A stretch of DNA of 64,000 nt, taken from assembly GCF_001625305.1 (NCBI RefSeq), contig NW_017802503.1, positions 652,142 to 716,141 of the forward strand, written 5' to 3'. The position numbers and the translations under genes were made by a program. Below, piece after piece: positions 31,496-42,692 of this stretch; within the stretch, counting starts at the first letter, position 1; every line of letters begins with the position of its first letter. The notes beneath the pieces were generated by a model. The model saw nothing but the letters and a program-made list of their open reading frames with translations, was not told where the DNA came from and made no database searches. This stretch comes from Branchiostoma belcheri (taxonomy: Eukaryota > Chordata > Leptocardii > Amphioxiformes > Branchiostomatidae).

Positions 31496-32337
31496 GACCT
31501 CTATATTTTCCCTGTACAGTGTATAGGGAGGGATATAGATATGTCTTCTTAGATCCTCAGGCATCAGAGGCATTTTGTAGTTATTTTTAAAACAAAGACG
31601 TTTGGACAAAAAATACACCTTTGTGATATTAGGGACTCTTACAAATCATCCTTCCAGTTCTTGATTTTTGCAGATGGTTCCGCCAGCATGGCATTCAGTT
31701 CAGAACCTGGCACCACTGCTCATAAATAATGTTCTTTTGACAACCAAACAATGTATAATTATCCTAACCACATACTTACATGTGTATTGCAAGTTTTTAA
31801 TGTTTGCTTTTGTCTGCTGCTCAAAAGCATGTTTTTCACGAGCCTAGCTTTGGTGCCAGGTACATTGTAAAGGGGTGAGACCAGACAAAAACTGTACTTC
31901 TGAGGGGGGATGATGTGACTTTGGTGGTGGTGGGCAAGGTTCACATTGATGTATGACTCATTTATTTACCACCCGCATACCTGGACAAACCAATACCTGC
32001 CAGTCCAAGTTCCACTCTTTTGAGGGGTCAAAAAACACTGTACTTTATCCACAACCCTTGGACATGCAGATATTTCAGATGTTATGTAAAATAGTGAAAA
32101 CTTTATGAAAATTCACAATTAAATGATAATGTTATGGATAGGTAGCCATACATGTAGATTTTGCTATCAGGAAGTGGTCACAGAAAAAAAATATTTGAAT
32201 TTTTCCCCTGCAACGTTTAGTGTTCTGTGGAATGTTTGACAAAATATTTGTTTACTGTGCCAGATGTCAGAGTAACATTACTAACATTTCCGGGCATAAG
32301 GTACATTTGACCACCACAGGGGTACCCATGTTACACT

Positions 32338-32343
32338 TATAAA
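32338..32343 (+). promoter_or_regulatory. Possible TATA box of the DED-TPR gene
   Basis: TATAAA lies 31 bp before the coding sequence, which would give a very short leader if used. The ATG has a good context (GCCATGG). No transcript evidence. Confidence 0.35.
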
Positions 32344-32373
32344 GCAGACACTACAGTAGACTGCACCTGAGCC

Positions 32374-34405
32374 ATGGCTCTGTCTAAATCAGCCCGACTG
32401 TACCTCAAGATTTCTGACAGTCTGTCAGAAGAAGATGTCAGAAATCTGCGAGCCTTGGTCGTTCATGACAGGATTCTTGGCAAGTCTAGAGTCGAGCGCG
32501 CGACGCCTCTAGAAATCTTCAACATGTTGGACGACAACATGGCCATTGGAGAGGGAAATTTGGGCTTCCTCGAGCAACTTCTCAGGAGTTTGGGGAAGGG
32601 AAAGCTTGCAGACGAAGTTAGGCACCTTGAACAAGAACAGAAAAAAGAAGGTACATGTAATTATTATGTCTGAATGTTTTTTTAATGTCACATTGTCTTC
32701 GCAAAAGGAAAACATATTGGTTTTGCTCTGTTTCTTCCTCTTCTTCCTCTTTTTCAAAGAAATAAGGTCAATGACCTGAACCAGACTGTCTGTCAACATG
32801 GTAACTAGTGTTGGGTTACAATGTACATCATGTTGCAATTTTACAGCAGGAGGGATTTAGACTCCTGACTGACCATATATATGAATGTGTTTGAGTAAGA
32901 ATTAACAGAGCAGATTATGCCAAGGTAAACATGCATTTGCTTTGGAAATGTTACCTTTCTAGTTTAAAATGTATTTTTCTGATGGTGGGGTTGGTGGCAA
33001 TAACTTGATGGTCCCGATAAAATTACTTTTCATATCATCATTGAAGATTGACATACAAATGTATGCTTTTGAATGAAATTATATTTTCAAAATATCTTGA
33101 AATGCAAACATTCAACATTACAGGAAGGTAACTTTAATTGTCTTTGCACAATGTCATGTCTATATTGAAACAGGTACCAGCCAGTCCAATGGAGCCGAAA
33201 CAAAGAAAAGTGTTCAATCAACAGACGATCAGGACACCCAAATCAGCTTAAATCGCCTCCATGTTGAGCTGAACACCCTTGCAGTAAAGCCAGACAAAGA
33301 CCACCAGGACTGGGACAGAATGCTGGACCTGTACTGTCAGATAGGAGATCTCTACAGGACAAAACTGCACCTGCTCCAGTCAGCTCTAAAGTACTACCAG
33401 AAGATGCTAGAATGCTCTCAGGCCCTGTCGAAAGACACAAAAGAAGCAGAGGCGTACAACAGAATTGGTCTGACATATGAGATCTTGGGTCTACATAAGG
33501 AAGCATCCACAAACCACGAGAGAGCATTGGGTATCTTGAAGGCAAAGGGAAGGGAGACTGAAGTCTGTGCAGCTTACAAAACCCTGGCATCCTCTCTAGC
33601 ATTGTCAGGTCAAGTGTCAGATGCAAAAACTCATTATGAATCAGCCTTGGCTGCTGCCATGGAAGCAAGGAACAAGACTGAACAGTTGGACATCAATAGT
33701 AAGCTGGGTGATTTACACAGGGAACAGCTAGATGAACCACGTGAATCACACTGGTACTACACAGAGATGCTGGCACTGGCTAAAGACTTGGGGAGGGAGG
33801 ACCTGGAGGGGCATGCCTACAACCGACTGGGCCTGGCCTGTGGGGACATGCAGGATAACAAGTCAGCTCTGAAGTGGCATCGGAAGGACCTGACGATGAG
33901 CCTGGATGCTGGGGACAAGACAGCGCAGATAGCAGCACACACGAACGTGGGCAACGCATACAGGCTACTCGGCAAACACGACAAGGCGACATCCCACTTC
34001 AACTCGGCCTTACAGCTGGCACAGCAGACAGGGGACCTACATGGACAGATGGATGTTTACATGAAGATGGGTGAGATGCACAGGGAGCAACTCCACTTCC
34101 CACACACGGCACTACAGCACTATGAACAGTATCTTTCTCTAGCCAGGCAGTTAATGGACAGGCAACAGGAGGGACTAGCTTACAACAGGCTGGGACTGAC
34201 CCACCACGAGATGGGGGAGTACGAGGAGGCTCTGAAGTGGTACGAGAGAGCCCTGAAGATGCAGGAAGACGATGGGGACAAGGCAGCACAGATCGTACAG
34301 CACACGAACATGGGAGACACGTGTAGGTTACTGGGTCAACTGGACCGGGCCAGATCTCACTACCAGTCAGCTATGGCCGTTGCCATGGAGACAGACAACA
34401 AATAG
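32374..34405 (+). CDS. Death effector domain - TPR protein (2 exons, 502 aa)
   Basis: Exon 1, 32374-32650, encodes an N-terminal death effector domain: LYLKISDSLSEEDVRNLRAL, then TPLEIFNMLDD and NLGFLEQLLRSLGKGKLADEV, matching the six-helix pattern of FADD/caspase-8-type DEDs. These pair with each other in death and innate-immune complexes. Exon 2, 33174-34405, joins in phase 1 (AAG|GTACAT, CAG|GTACCA). After a hydrophilic linker it holds nine TPR-like helix pairs as three super-repeats of exactly 121 residues (K-[LM]-G-[DE] marks at about 269 and 390). TPRs bind peptides, so the protein may act as an adaptor recruiting a partner to DED assemblies; this is inference. The frame stops at TAG 34403-34405, but 13 more sense codons follow before TAA. 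Intron 1 contains a 260-bp interspersed element. AATAAA at about 34663 may be the poly(A) signal. Confidence 0.9.
32681..32964. mobile_element. About 260-bp interspersed element, copy 2
   Basis: In the intron of the DED-TPR gene. Shares TGGTAACTAGTGTTGGGTTA, AGGAGGGATTTAGACTCCTG and GAATTAACAGAGCAG with copies at 19233 and 48418. Confidence 0.8.
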
Positions 34406-35023
34406 GAACTGAAGAACATTGCCAAGGAGTTGGCTAGTCTGGATTAAACCATTCTTTTAGCCACATACATGGCTGACTGTAGAATTCATCATTAAAGGAA
34501 GTGTTAAGCAATATATAATTTGTTCTTTGCTTCAATGTAATGCAAATTTACATGTATAATATAAATACAAATTAATGTGTCTGCTTACAACAGTATTACT
34601 TTTTTTTCAGTAACAGACTTGACCCCCCCCCTCCTATGATCGTTTTCCAATTCAACTGCAAAAATAAATTTTTGTATGCAACAAATTGTGGCGACCAGGC
34701 AGAGTTTGTGATGAGCACAAGGCTTCTGGCAGTTATATTATATGACCAATTAAATTATCCTGCTTTCCATAATACAAACTGCAAAAGGAATAGTCTCTAA
34801 CGTCAGTACAGTTGTCAGTGACAGTTGCCACCATAAAATACAGTAATGCAAATATGAGCACCTCAATACAAAAATAGTTCAAAAGGATTTGGCAGAAAAA
34901 AAGACATTTTCCCATCATTTGTCTCCGACATCGGCGCCCGTTTTTATCAGCGCGTTAGTAACTAACAGATATGGTCAGGCCCTTAGTATTCCCACGGACC
35001 TTACTTGGCTACGATTGTGATTT

Positions 35024-35340
35024 CAAGGCGGCAAAACTGGAAATGTTCTGAATAAGGTAATCTGTATAATATTGACACATACTGCCCACATTCATTTGAA
35101 TCTATCAGTATTTCATACTTAAAGCATTTAAAACTGCAGTAACAAACCCCAAGATAAAGTCTTTTATTTTCTGGGTGGTACCCTAAAAATCAATCCAAGT
35201 TCTTCCAGTGACTGTTTTTCGTCAGAATTTTGGGCATTTTCGCTCCATAGATATCGATATGCATTGAGACAGTATTGTTTCAACTGTATTTAGATAAGTG
35301 ACTAGAATTTGGACTTTGGTTTCCAAGTCCTAAAAACTGC
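35024..35340. repeat. About 310-bp interspersed repeat, copy 2
   Basis: Same order of marks as 7509-7815 (GAATAAGGTAATCTG, ATATTGACACATACTGCC, CTGGGTGGTACCCTAAAAAT, GTCAGAATTTTGGGCATTT). Confidence 0.75.
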
Positions 35341-35462
35341 ACTGGCTGCGAATTACAGACAAGCCCTCCCCGCGTGGGACCCAGTAATGATCGCCTTGGC
35401 GGTGGTTGTAGCTGTGCGATGTTGGAATAGCAAATTGATTTGGACCGACGGTCACCAACCCT

Positions 35463-35653
35463 ACTCTACAAGCAGAGGTTTGGGTTTGCCTTATTATTTT
35501 TGGCGTGTTTATTATTTGGCTTTTTATCGGGCTTTCTTTTTAGCACTGGTATTTTCTACGCCAACCCATATCATCATCAGTGCAAAAAAGCCCAATAAAA
35601 AAGCCTAAAAACACGCCAAAAAAGCCATATCCTAAACCTCTGCTTGGAGAGTA
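35463..35653. mobile_element. CTCCAAGCAGAGG fold-back MITE, copy 1
   Basis: CAAGCAGAGGTTTGGGTTTG at the left, CCTAAACCTCTGCTTGGAGA at the right, with TTTTTGGCGTG and CACGCCAAAAA as inner mirror segments. The same 50-bp host sequence (GTGCGATGTTGGAATAGC) lies on both sides. Confidence 0.85.
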
Positions 35654-35719
35654 GCCAACTACACGTTGGCGGTTGTACCTGTGCGATGTTAGAATAGCAA
35701 ATTGATTTCGACCAACGGT

Positions 35720-36190
35720 CACCAACCCCGGGCCGTGCGCGGTTGGCATGATATACCGATGATGCTATCTACCAGGCTTCGGGAGTGGCTGGAAAAATAG
35801 TAGAAATTACCAATTTCTACGCTTTCCAGCCGCCTCCTAGCCTGGGTACCATCTTGGTTAGTTTACGTGTGCTCGCGCAATCGCTAGCCGCCTCCTGAAG
35901 CCTGGTAGAGGCTACGGTCACCAACCCCGGGCCGCGCGCGGTTTGAATGCTATGCCGATGATGCTATCGTCTATCGAGGGTGAAATTCTACCGTTATCCG
36001 ATCTCTGTAAACTCCCCTGGCATATTATCTCAGTCTCTATTTGGCCAATTTCTACTCTTTGCAGCCACCTCCCGAAGCCTGGTAGAGGCTACGGTCACCA
36101 ACCCCGGGCCGCGCGCGGTTTGAATGCTATGCCGATGATGCTATCGTCTATCGAGGGTGAAATTCTGGCGTTATCCGATCTCTGTAAACG
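35720..36190. repeat. Direct repeats of a 178-bp unit carrying half MITEs
   Basis: GGTCACCAACCCCGGGCC, then GGTTTGAATGCTATGCCGAT and GAGGGTGAAATTCT, occur from 35914 and again from 36092, with a diverged third start near 35718. MITE fragments at 35766-35912, 36008-36089 and 36300-36363 (right halves ending GAAGCCTGGTAGAGGC) punctuate the units. Confidence 0.8.
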
Positions 36191-36796
36191 AGATAAGGGG
36201 TCGGTACACTTGGACATGCCCGGCATAACTACTGCCTGCGCGATATGTGCTAGCCTGGTATCCAGTCTTAACGTGGTTCGGGCATAGTAGTCGGGCAGGC
36301 TATCTCTCTATTTGGCCGGTTTCTACTCTTTCCACCCACCGCCCCCCGAAGCCTGGTAGAGGCTAGGAGTGTTACGCTGATGGCATGCCAGTGGAGTTGA
36401 TTTGCCCCACCACGATCTCCCATCGTGAAATGTCCACCGGGAAACCTAGCTGAAGTGGACGGGAAAGAGCCCCTGCAGCCCCGAGGAAAACCCGCCCCTA
36501 CCACGATAAGACTGGGTACCAGACTACTGCCTGAGCGATATGTGCGTGCCGTGCATGCCTGTGGGCGGCCTCCCGGGAAGATACATGTCTGATCTGTCTG
36601 ACTAAAAATCATGCTGGAGGAAGATGATAGATTAGCAAACTGTCCCGAATACTGGTTGTCGATTCCGCATCTTTCACTGTGCACAGTACGGCGCTTGCCA
36701 TACAGATTTTCGTATTTCATTTCATACGTATAGATGATTATTCACCCTGGTGTTATCTATTACTATTATATTATACATCATGTAACACACATATGT

Positions 36797-36928
36797 ACAT
36801 ACATACGTACATACATACATACATACATACATACATACATACAAACGTGACGTTACATACGTACATAGATATATGTATACATACGTACACACCCTCACAA
36901 ACATGACACACACGCACATACACACACG

Positions 36929-36998
<70 letters not shown>

Positions 36999-37439
36999 AA
37001 TGCAGATACTAACCAAAAAGGTAAATTACATTACATTTGGCGATTACATAAGGCGAAAGTAATAAGGGTCAATAATGTTTGGTCTATAGTTGTACATGTA
37101 CTTATATGTACATTTGTCGCTGTGAGTCCGGACATAACCGGGACAACCTGTTTAATTCGGCTGGCGAGGTTAGCTGGGTCATGTTTGTCCAGACATTTGT
37201 GGATACACGTTACATCACGACACACAGACACACACACACACATAGACATACGTACACACACACAGCACACGCACACACACGCACACACACACGACGTACG
37301 CACATACACACACACACACATACACATCACACGCACACACACACACACATACACATCACACGCACACACACACACGACGTACGCACATACACACACACGC
37401 ACATCACACACACACACACGCACACACACACACGACGTA

Positions 37440-37512
<73 letters not shown>

Positions 37513-37530
37513 CACACACACACACACAGC
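36797..37530. repeat. Microsatellite cluster: (CATA)n, (CA)n, (GA)n
   Basis: (CATA)n at about 36797-36843, (CA)n then (GA)n at 36900-36998, and a 315-bp compound (CA)n with ACGACGTACGCACATAC interruptions at 37216-37530. All long translations here are His/Thr or Val/Cys low-complexity artefacts. Confidence 0.95.
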
Positions 37531-37770
37531 TTTAGTCTATAACACTGAAAATGTACTTATATGTACATTTGGCGCTGTACGTCCGGACATAACTAGGACA
37601 ACCTGTTTAATACGGACCGTGGGGTTAGCTGGGTCATGTTTGTCCAGACATTTGTAGATACCTGTTTAATTCGGCTGGCGAGCTTAGCTGGGTCATGTTT
37701 GTCCAGACATTTGTAGATACCTGTTTAATTCGGCTGGCGAGCTTAGCTGGGTCATGTTTGTCCAGACATG
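37130..37770. repeat. About 60-bp tandem repeat flanking the (CA)n block
   Basis: CTGTTTAATTCGGCTGGCGA, then GCTGGGTCATGTTTGTCCAG, occurs at 37148, 37666 and 37726 (with a diverged copy at 37605). The (CA)n tract separates the first copy from the others, so the microsatellite expanded or inserted within an older array. Confidence 0.8.
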
Positions 37771-38518
37771 TGCAGGCAGCACGCCAGCTGCCGAGGCCGC
37801 GATTAGCGCGGGTCAATATCGCACAACCCGGGGAAAGGCCTCGACCTCAGCCGTCAGTCAATCATGACTACAAGTAAATTTCGCACGTCTGGGAGTACTG
37901 TAATACGTTACAGATACGTAATACAAGAGGTAACAGAACTATATTATAGCACAGAGGGTGCATTGATATAGCCTGGTTACCAGACCTATTATAGCTCCCG
38001 CCCGGCGGCCTGCACAGGAGGCTACAGCGCACGGTTGTTCTTCGTTCAGTATGTCCGGGGAATGAACAAAGTTCAACATAATGGTAACATTTAAGTTGGA
38101 CTGGTGGGGTAGTTGATAGCAGCAGTCACGCGGAATAGACTTTGTAATTTGTCAAAGTTCAACATAATGGTATTAAAAAAAGTTGGACTGGTGGGGTAGT
38201 TGCTGTCAATCACAGGTTGACGCGCACCTGTTGAAGTTTGGTACGGACAGGTACGGATAGGTTGAAGACAGGTAAGGGCCATCTCATGTCTTCCCTTCCG
38301 TCACTCGATGGCCAGTGTACAACAGGGATTTAATTTGAAGGGGTGAGTGACCTCGGACAAGAACAAGTTGGACATCTGCAAAAAAAAAAAAGGAGGTCAG
38401 CAGTTCCAGCCTGGTCAGGCGTGGGCGTGGAGTCTTCCTGCGCAGAAACGAGAGATGGACATATTTTCAGTCAGTCCTGGTAAGCCTGGTAACTCTAGGT
38501 TGATGATAGCCTCTACCA

Positions 38519-38657
38519 GGCTTCATCAGGAGAGAGTGCATTTTGCCGCACCCAAACTGTACTCTCTAGTGGTAGTGGACCAACTCCGCTGGCATGTTAT
38601 CTCTCTATTTGGCCGATTTCTACTCTTTCCAATCGTCTCCCGAAGCCTGGTAGAGGC
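38519..38657. mobile_element. TA-GCCTCTACCAGGC MITE, 'CTTCGGGAG' interior type
   Basis: Starts TA|GCCTCTACCAGGCTTC and ends GAAGCCTGGTAGAGGC|TA. The interior carries GCATGTTATCTCTCTATTTG. The left half is truncated relative to 40658-40862. Confidence 0.8.
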
Positions 38658-39069
38658 TAGGTTGATGAGGACGATTTTGAAAAAGGCCAAGGACAGAGTA
38701 GGGCATGGTGGTGGACAGTGAGTAGAGCCAGGCTTCAGTTACGTTCCGCAGAAACTGGTCATCAATAAGACCAAACGTTAACTTGGCAACCCTCCTGGAC
38801 ACACGATCATCCTTCACCCTGTAAAGCTGTTTTCACTTCCCGGCTCGTGACAGACTGGCGAGTTCCCCCGCACGCCGTGGGAAGTTGGACGGTAGACCGT
38901 CTCAGGGCACGGTTCCAGCCAGCCGCGCCCATCTCTGCCGTCTATATAGACCTTTCCACGAATCCCAATGTATAGTGCTGTGTACCTACAAGGAAACCAG
39001 ACGCGTGCAGCGCATAAGCGTTGCCGTGGTAATGATGCTGTTTACTCCCTGGGCTACCCATAGTCCCCT

Positions 39070-39455
39070 GCGTCTCCCAGCATGCAAAGGTATGCCTTCA
39101 AGTACCAGAGTTATCAACCAAGGATCGAGGTGTTCAAATTTCATTCTTTCCAAGAACTATCGCAGAGTGGAACTGCTTACCAAGTACAGTAGGGACATTA
39201 TCATTAGATAGCTTAAAACAATGTTTAGGGTTAGATGTTCAAAGGTTAGGTGTAACAAGTCGTTCTGTGTAATATAGCCAGATGCCGCCGCGCCGCGTGC
39301 CTGCGAAGCTGGTGTGTTGCGCTGAAGGGCGGTTATACCGGCTATACAGATACAGAAGCTTGTGTGTTGTGCTGAAGGGCGGTTATACCGGCTATACAGA
39401 TACAGAAGCTGGTGTGTTGCGCTGAAGGGCGGTTATACCGGCTATACAGATACGA
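39070..39455 (+). mobile_element. LINE 3' end with 50-bp tail repeats
   Basis: A degraded reverse-transcriptase C-terminus is readable with one frameshift near 39150: FPRTIAEWNCLPSTV followed by LSLDSLKQCL, a pattern common at the end of non-LTR retrotransposon ORF2. After its stop come GCCGCCGCGCCGCGTGCCTG and three copies of a 50-bp unit (GGCGGTTATACCGGCTATAC core). Minus-strand relatives lie at 26340 and 62936-63200. Confidence 0.75.
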
Positions 39456-39866
39456 GTACACTAGATTGTGACTGATGAAATTATTTACGGAGGCCATACA
39501 ACCTGTTCATTTGAACCTCGTGCGAGTTAATCCCCGTGATAATCTGTTTATAGATGGCTGCTGGAACAGACTGATATATTATGTGAATGAAGTTGAGCAG
39601 ACCTTTCGCGACATTGTACAGCAGGCCTTATATATTACTAACCGGGTCACCTACTTTCCATCCATCCGGCACCGCCTTACATCTTGATTATGTAATACTC
39701 AAAGTAAAGAAAAAGTCTTTCGCTAGTTAATACAATAATTGAAAACGTGACATCAGATAATTTGTACAGCGTCATAGTTTCCTTACAATTTCCCAGAGGG
39801 CATGTTGATGTTGATCTTATATTATTAGTAGAGTCGAGGAGCTGGCCTGTGCAGGCCCTGGAAACA

Positions 39867-40051
39867 GCCTCTACCAGGCACCGCGGATCGCTGTAAAAAA
39901 AATAGTATAAATTTGCCAAAATATGGGTCTGGCATCCAGGCCAACTATACCAGGGGAATTTGCCAACTTCCCTGAAGTCCTGATATAGTACCCCCTTTAT
40001 TTTGGCCAATTTCTACTATTTTTCCAGCGATCCGCGGTGCCTGGTAGAGGC
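39867..40051. mobile_element. GCCTCTACCAGGC MITE, 'ACCGCGGATCGC' interior type
   Basis: GCCTCTACCAGGCACCGCGG at the left, CCGCGGTGCCTGGTAGAGGC at the right. Left flank is CA rather than TA, so the target site may have mutated. Confidence 0.85.
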
Positions 40052-40243
40052 TACGACATCCAGGCTGAAACCAGGTCAGTCGTGAGACGTGAGGTAAGCA
40101 TAATTCAGCGCCTTCCCAAACCTGGTTCTGATCGCTCACAAGTCGGCCTGCCTGGCGCGGGAACATGGCCAGGGAGGTCAAGTTTCCAAACATCCGCGCG
40201 CTAACCTGGAAATTAGGCCGCAAACTGGGCCACAGGACCACTC

Positions 40244-40500
40244 ACGGTAAGGATTGAAATACATCACTGCATCAACGTAAAAGACAAAACGTTGAATCAG
40301 AGCCTTTTCTTGTCTCCTCTATTCATAGTTATCTGCCATACACGTTCCGGCATGGCAACAGACATCTTTTCCCATTTTCGGCATGTTGACCACTGTCAGA
40401 GGACAACAAACCTTGTTCCTTTTTCCCCAAATCAGGCAAACATTAATGCGCGTTCTGATGTCAATGCATAGAAATTGCTTACTGTGGCCGGAAACTGGGC
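40244..40500. repeat. Interspersed repeat shared with 45166-45415
   Basis: ACATCACTGCATCAACGTAA, TCTTGTCTCCTC, CATAGTTATCTGCCAT, GGCATGGCAACAGACATCTT and TTGACCACTGTCAGA appear in the same order in both places. Confidence 0.75.
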
Positions 40501-40657
40501 CACGCCGCCACTCACGGTAACATGTACTGATGCAGAGCACTTAATACCCAGCTCCCCTGATGGGCCGCATCATTAGTCTCATTAGGCTGGCAGTAAAGAC
40601 GATTGGGAGGATTATAAATCAGGAGTTTGAAACTTTGATCAAAGTGGAGTCATACTA

Positions 40658-40862
40658 GCCTCTACCAGGCTTCGGGAGGGGGCTGCAAAGAGTAGAAATC
40701 GGCCAAATAGAGAGATAACATGCCGGGGGAGTTGGTCCGCTCTAGCTCTAGAGTACAGTTTGCCGCAAACTGTACTGTAGCGGACCAACTCCCCCGGCAT
40801 GTTATCTCTCTATTTGGCCGATTTCTACTCTTGCCAGCCGCTTCCCGAAGCCTGGTAGAGGC
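40658..40862. mobile_element. TA-GCCTCTACCAGGC MITE, 'CTTCGGGAG' type, near-complete
   Basis: Nearly full-length inverted repeat: GGCTTCGGGAGGGGGCTGCA..GATAACATGCC..GAGTTGGTCCGC and its mirror. At the centre CTCTAGAGTACAGTTTGCCG faces its inverse. Useful as the reference copy for this interior type. Confidence 0.9.
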
Positions 40863-41857
40863 TAGTATCATTCGTCTTTCACTGTCTCGGAAAAAGAAGT
40901 CGAACCCAAATAGTTAGTATTTAGTGTTTAGTAGTTAGAGTAGTCACATGATCTCACATCCATCCATCGTTATCCATTGTCCATACTTTATTTTTAAGTT
41001 GCATGTATACATGTGCAATTGTGCATATATATTTGCAATTAGCCTATGGGCAAGAACTTGCAATACATTTTCTATGAAATAATGCACACAGTTTCTGAGG
41101 GGAGTACATGAAATGTTAATGGTTAACACAATAGTATAAGAGTTAGGTTTTTTCCAAGTTTACTATTTGCCTACCATGCCCCCTCTGCCTTATGATAAGA
41201 GCCTTTTTGTGACGGAAAATGTCGTTGATCATTGTACTGTCGGTTCTGCCACGACTTCGCCTTTTCGGATGCTACAACATTTTTCAAATCTGTTGTTGGT
41301 CCCTGTGTGTGTGGGCGATAACAACATACCGACCACAGGACGTGTTTTCTAACGCACTGACAGACGGATATGCCAGCCGCGCGGTTTGTGGAAAAGTGAC
41401 GACAACCACACAACTATGATATCAGCCAAGTGTATGAAAGCGCTCATAGATCCTCTCACAGTCACTTGGCGCCAGTCCCAAACACTTCCCGCAATAACCT
41501 GAGCTTTAAAATCCTTTGTAGACCGAGATATATTACTCTCCACCAGGCAATAAGTGGATTATAGCTAGTATACAGTATATCTATCATATGCGCTTCCCAA
41601 GACTTTATATATGTGCAATTTTCATAGCCACTGTTACTTTGGTAACGTTATATAAGGTTGAATTATTACCATTACTAACCATAAAGATCGTAGTGACTGA
41701 TAACATGAACGCAGGGAATGAATATTATACAAAAAGGCTAGAAGCTGCATGTGAATTGATTTGCCTTTCTCGCTCCTTGCTGGCCCATCTTTTTGGCGAA
41801 AACTAAAATGATGAGCGAAGTGTCTGCTTGCCGAATGCCGAACATCTTTTACTCTAG

Positions 41858-42090
41858 CTCTCCAAGCAGAGGTTTGGGTTTTGGCTTATTTTGGCGTGTT
41901 TTTTATTGGGGTTTCTTCTATGCACTGGAATTTTTTTCACCAACCCAACCTCTGCCGGCACTCACCCCGGGGCGGGGCAAACCTATTCAACAAATGTGAC
42001 TGTGAAAAAAAATCCACTGCAAAAAAAGAAACCTCGTTAAAAAAAGCCTAAAACACGCCAAAAATAAGCCTTACCCTAAACCTCTGCTTG
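41858..42090. mobile_element. CTCCAAGCAGAGG fold-back MITE, copy 2
   Basis: GCTCTCCAAGCAGAGGTTTG to CTAAACCTCTGCTTG. The centre carries extra sequence not shared with copy 1. Confidence 0.8.
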
Positions 42091-42297
42091 ATACCTCGAT
42101 ACCTGCTTGGATGTGTTCCGAATGTATTCCTCTTTAATTTGCGAACACAAAATGTCCGCCGTGTCAGATGTAACAGATTTGTCAACACGTCCGAGGTTCA
42201 CACTTCCGTCTACATCCAGGCAATGCCAGACCAGCTCCACATAAATTTTCATTACCCGTGACCGAACCGGGCTAGTAACTGACGGGACCCTGGCTTG

Positions 42298-42640
42298 ACG
42301 AAACACAGGTGCCCGGGTATGATACATGTAACTTGTTATATCGGCTGTATAAAGGCGCAGTTACAAATTTGTGAGATTAACCTGATATAGTTTTTTTATT
42401 TCTACTCTCCAAGCAGAGGTTTGAGCTTATTTTGGCGTTTTTAGGCTTTTTATCGGGGTTTCTTTTCTGCACTGAAATTTTTTTTTGTTGACGAAACACA
42501 GGAGCCCGGGTATGATACATGTAACTTGTTATGTCGGCTATATAAAGGCGCAGTTACAAATCTGTAGGATTAACCTGATACAGTTTCATGTCTACTCTCC
42601 AAGCAGAGGTTTGGATTTTGGCTTATTTTTTGCTCCAAAG
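42298..42640. repeat. Tandem duplication of a 195-bp block with half MITEs
   Basis: GACGAAACACAGGTGCCCGG..GATACATGTAACTTGTTAT..AAAGGCGCAGTTACAAAT..ACTCTCCAAGCAGAGGTTTG occurs twice (from about 42298 and 42490). Each block ends in the left half of a CTCCAAGCAGAGG element without its right half. Confidence 0.8.
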
Positions 42641-42692
42641 AGATGTTGGAATGTTAATAAAACAGTAACATTTCCTGGCTTTCCTCTCTTCT

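Noticed and set aside
36268-36720. 150-codon minus-strand frame
   Set aside because: Overlaps half MITEs and GC-rich repeats; no family resemblance.
36873-37657. Long His/Thr-rich and Val/Cys-rich open frames on both strands
   Set aside because: They are translations of (CA)n, (GA)n and (CATA)n microsatellites.
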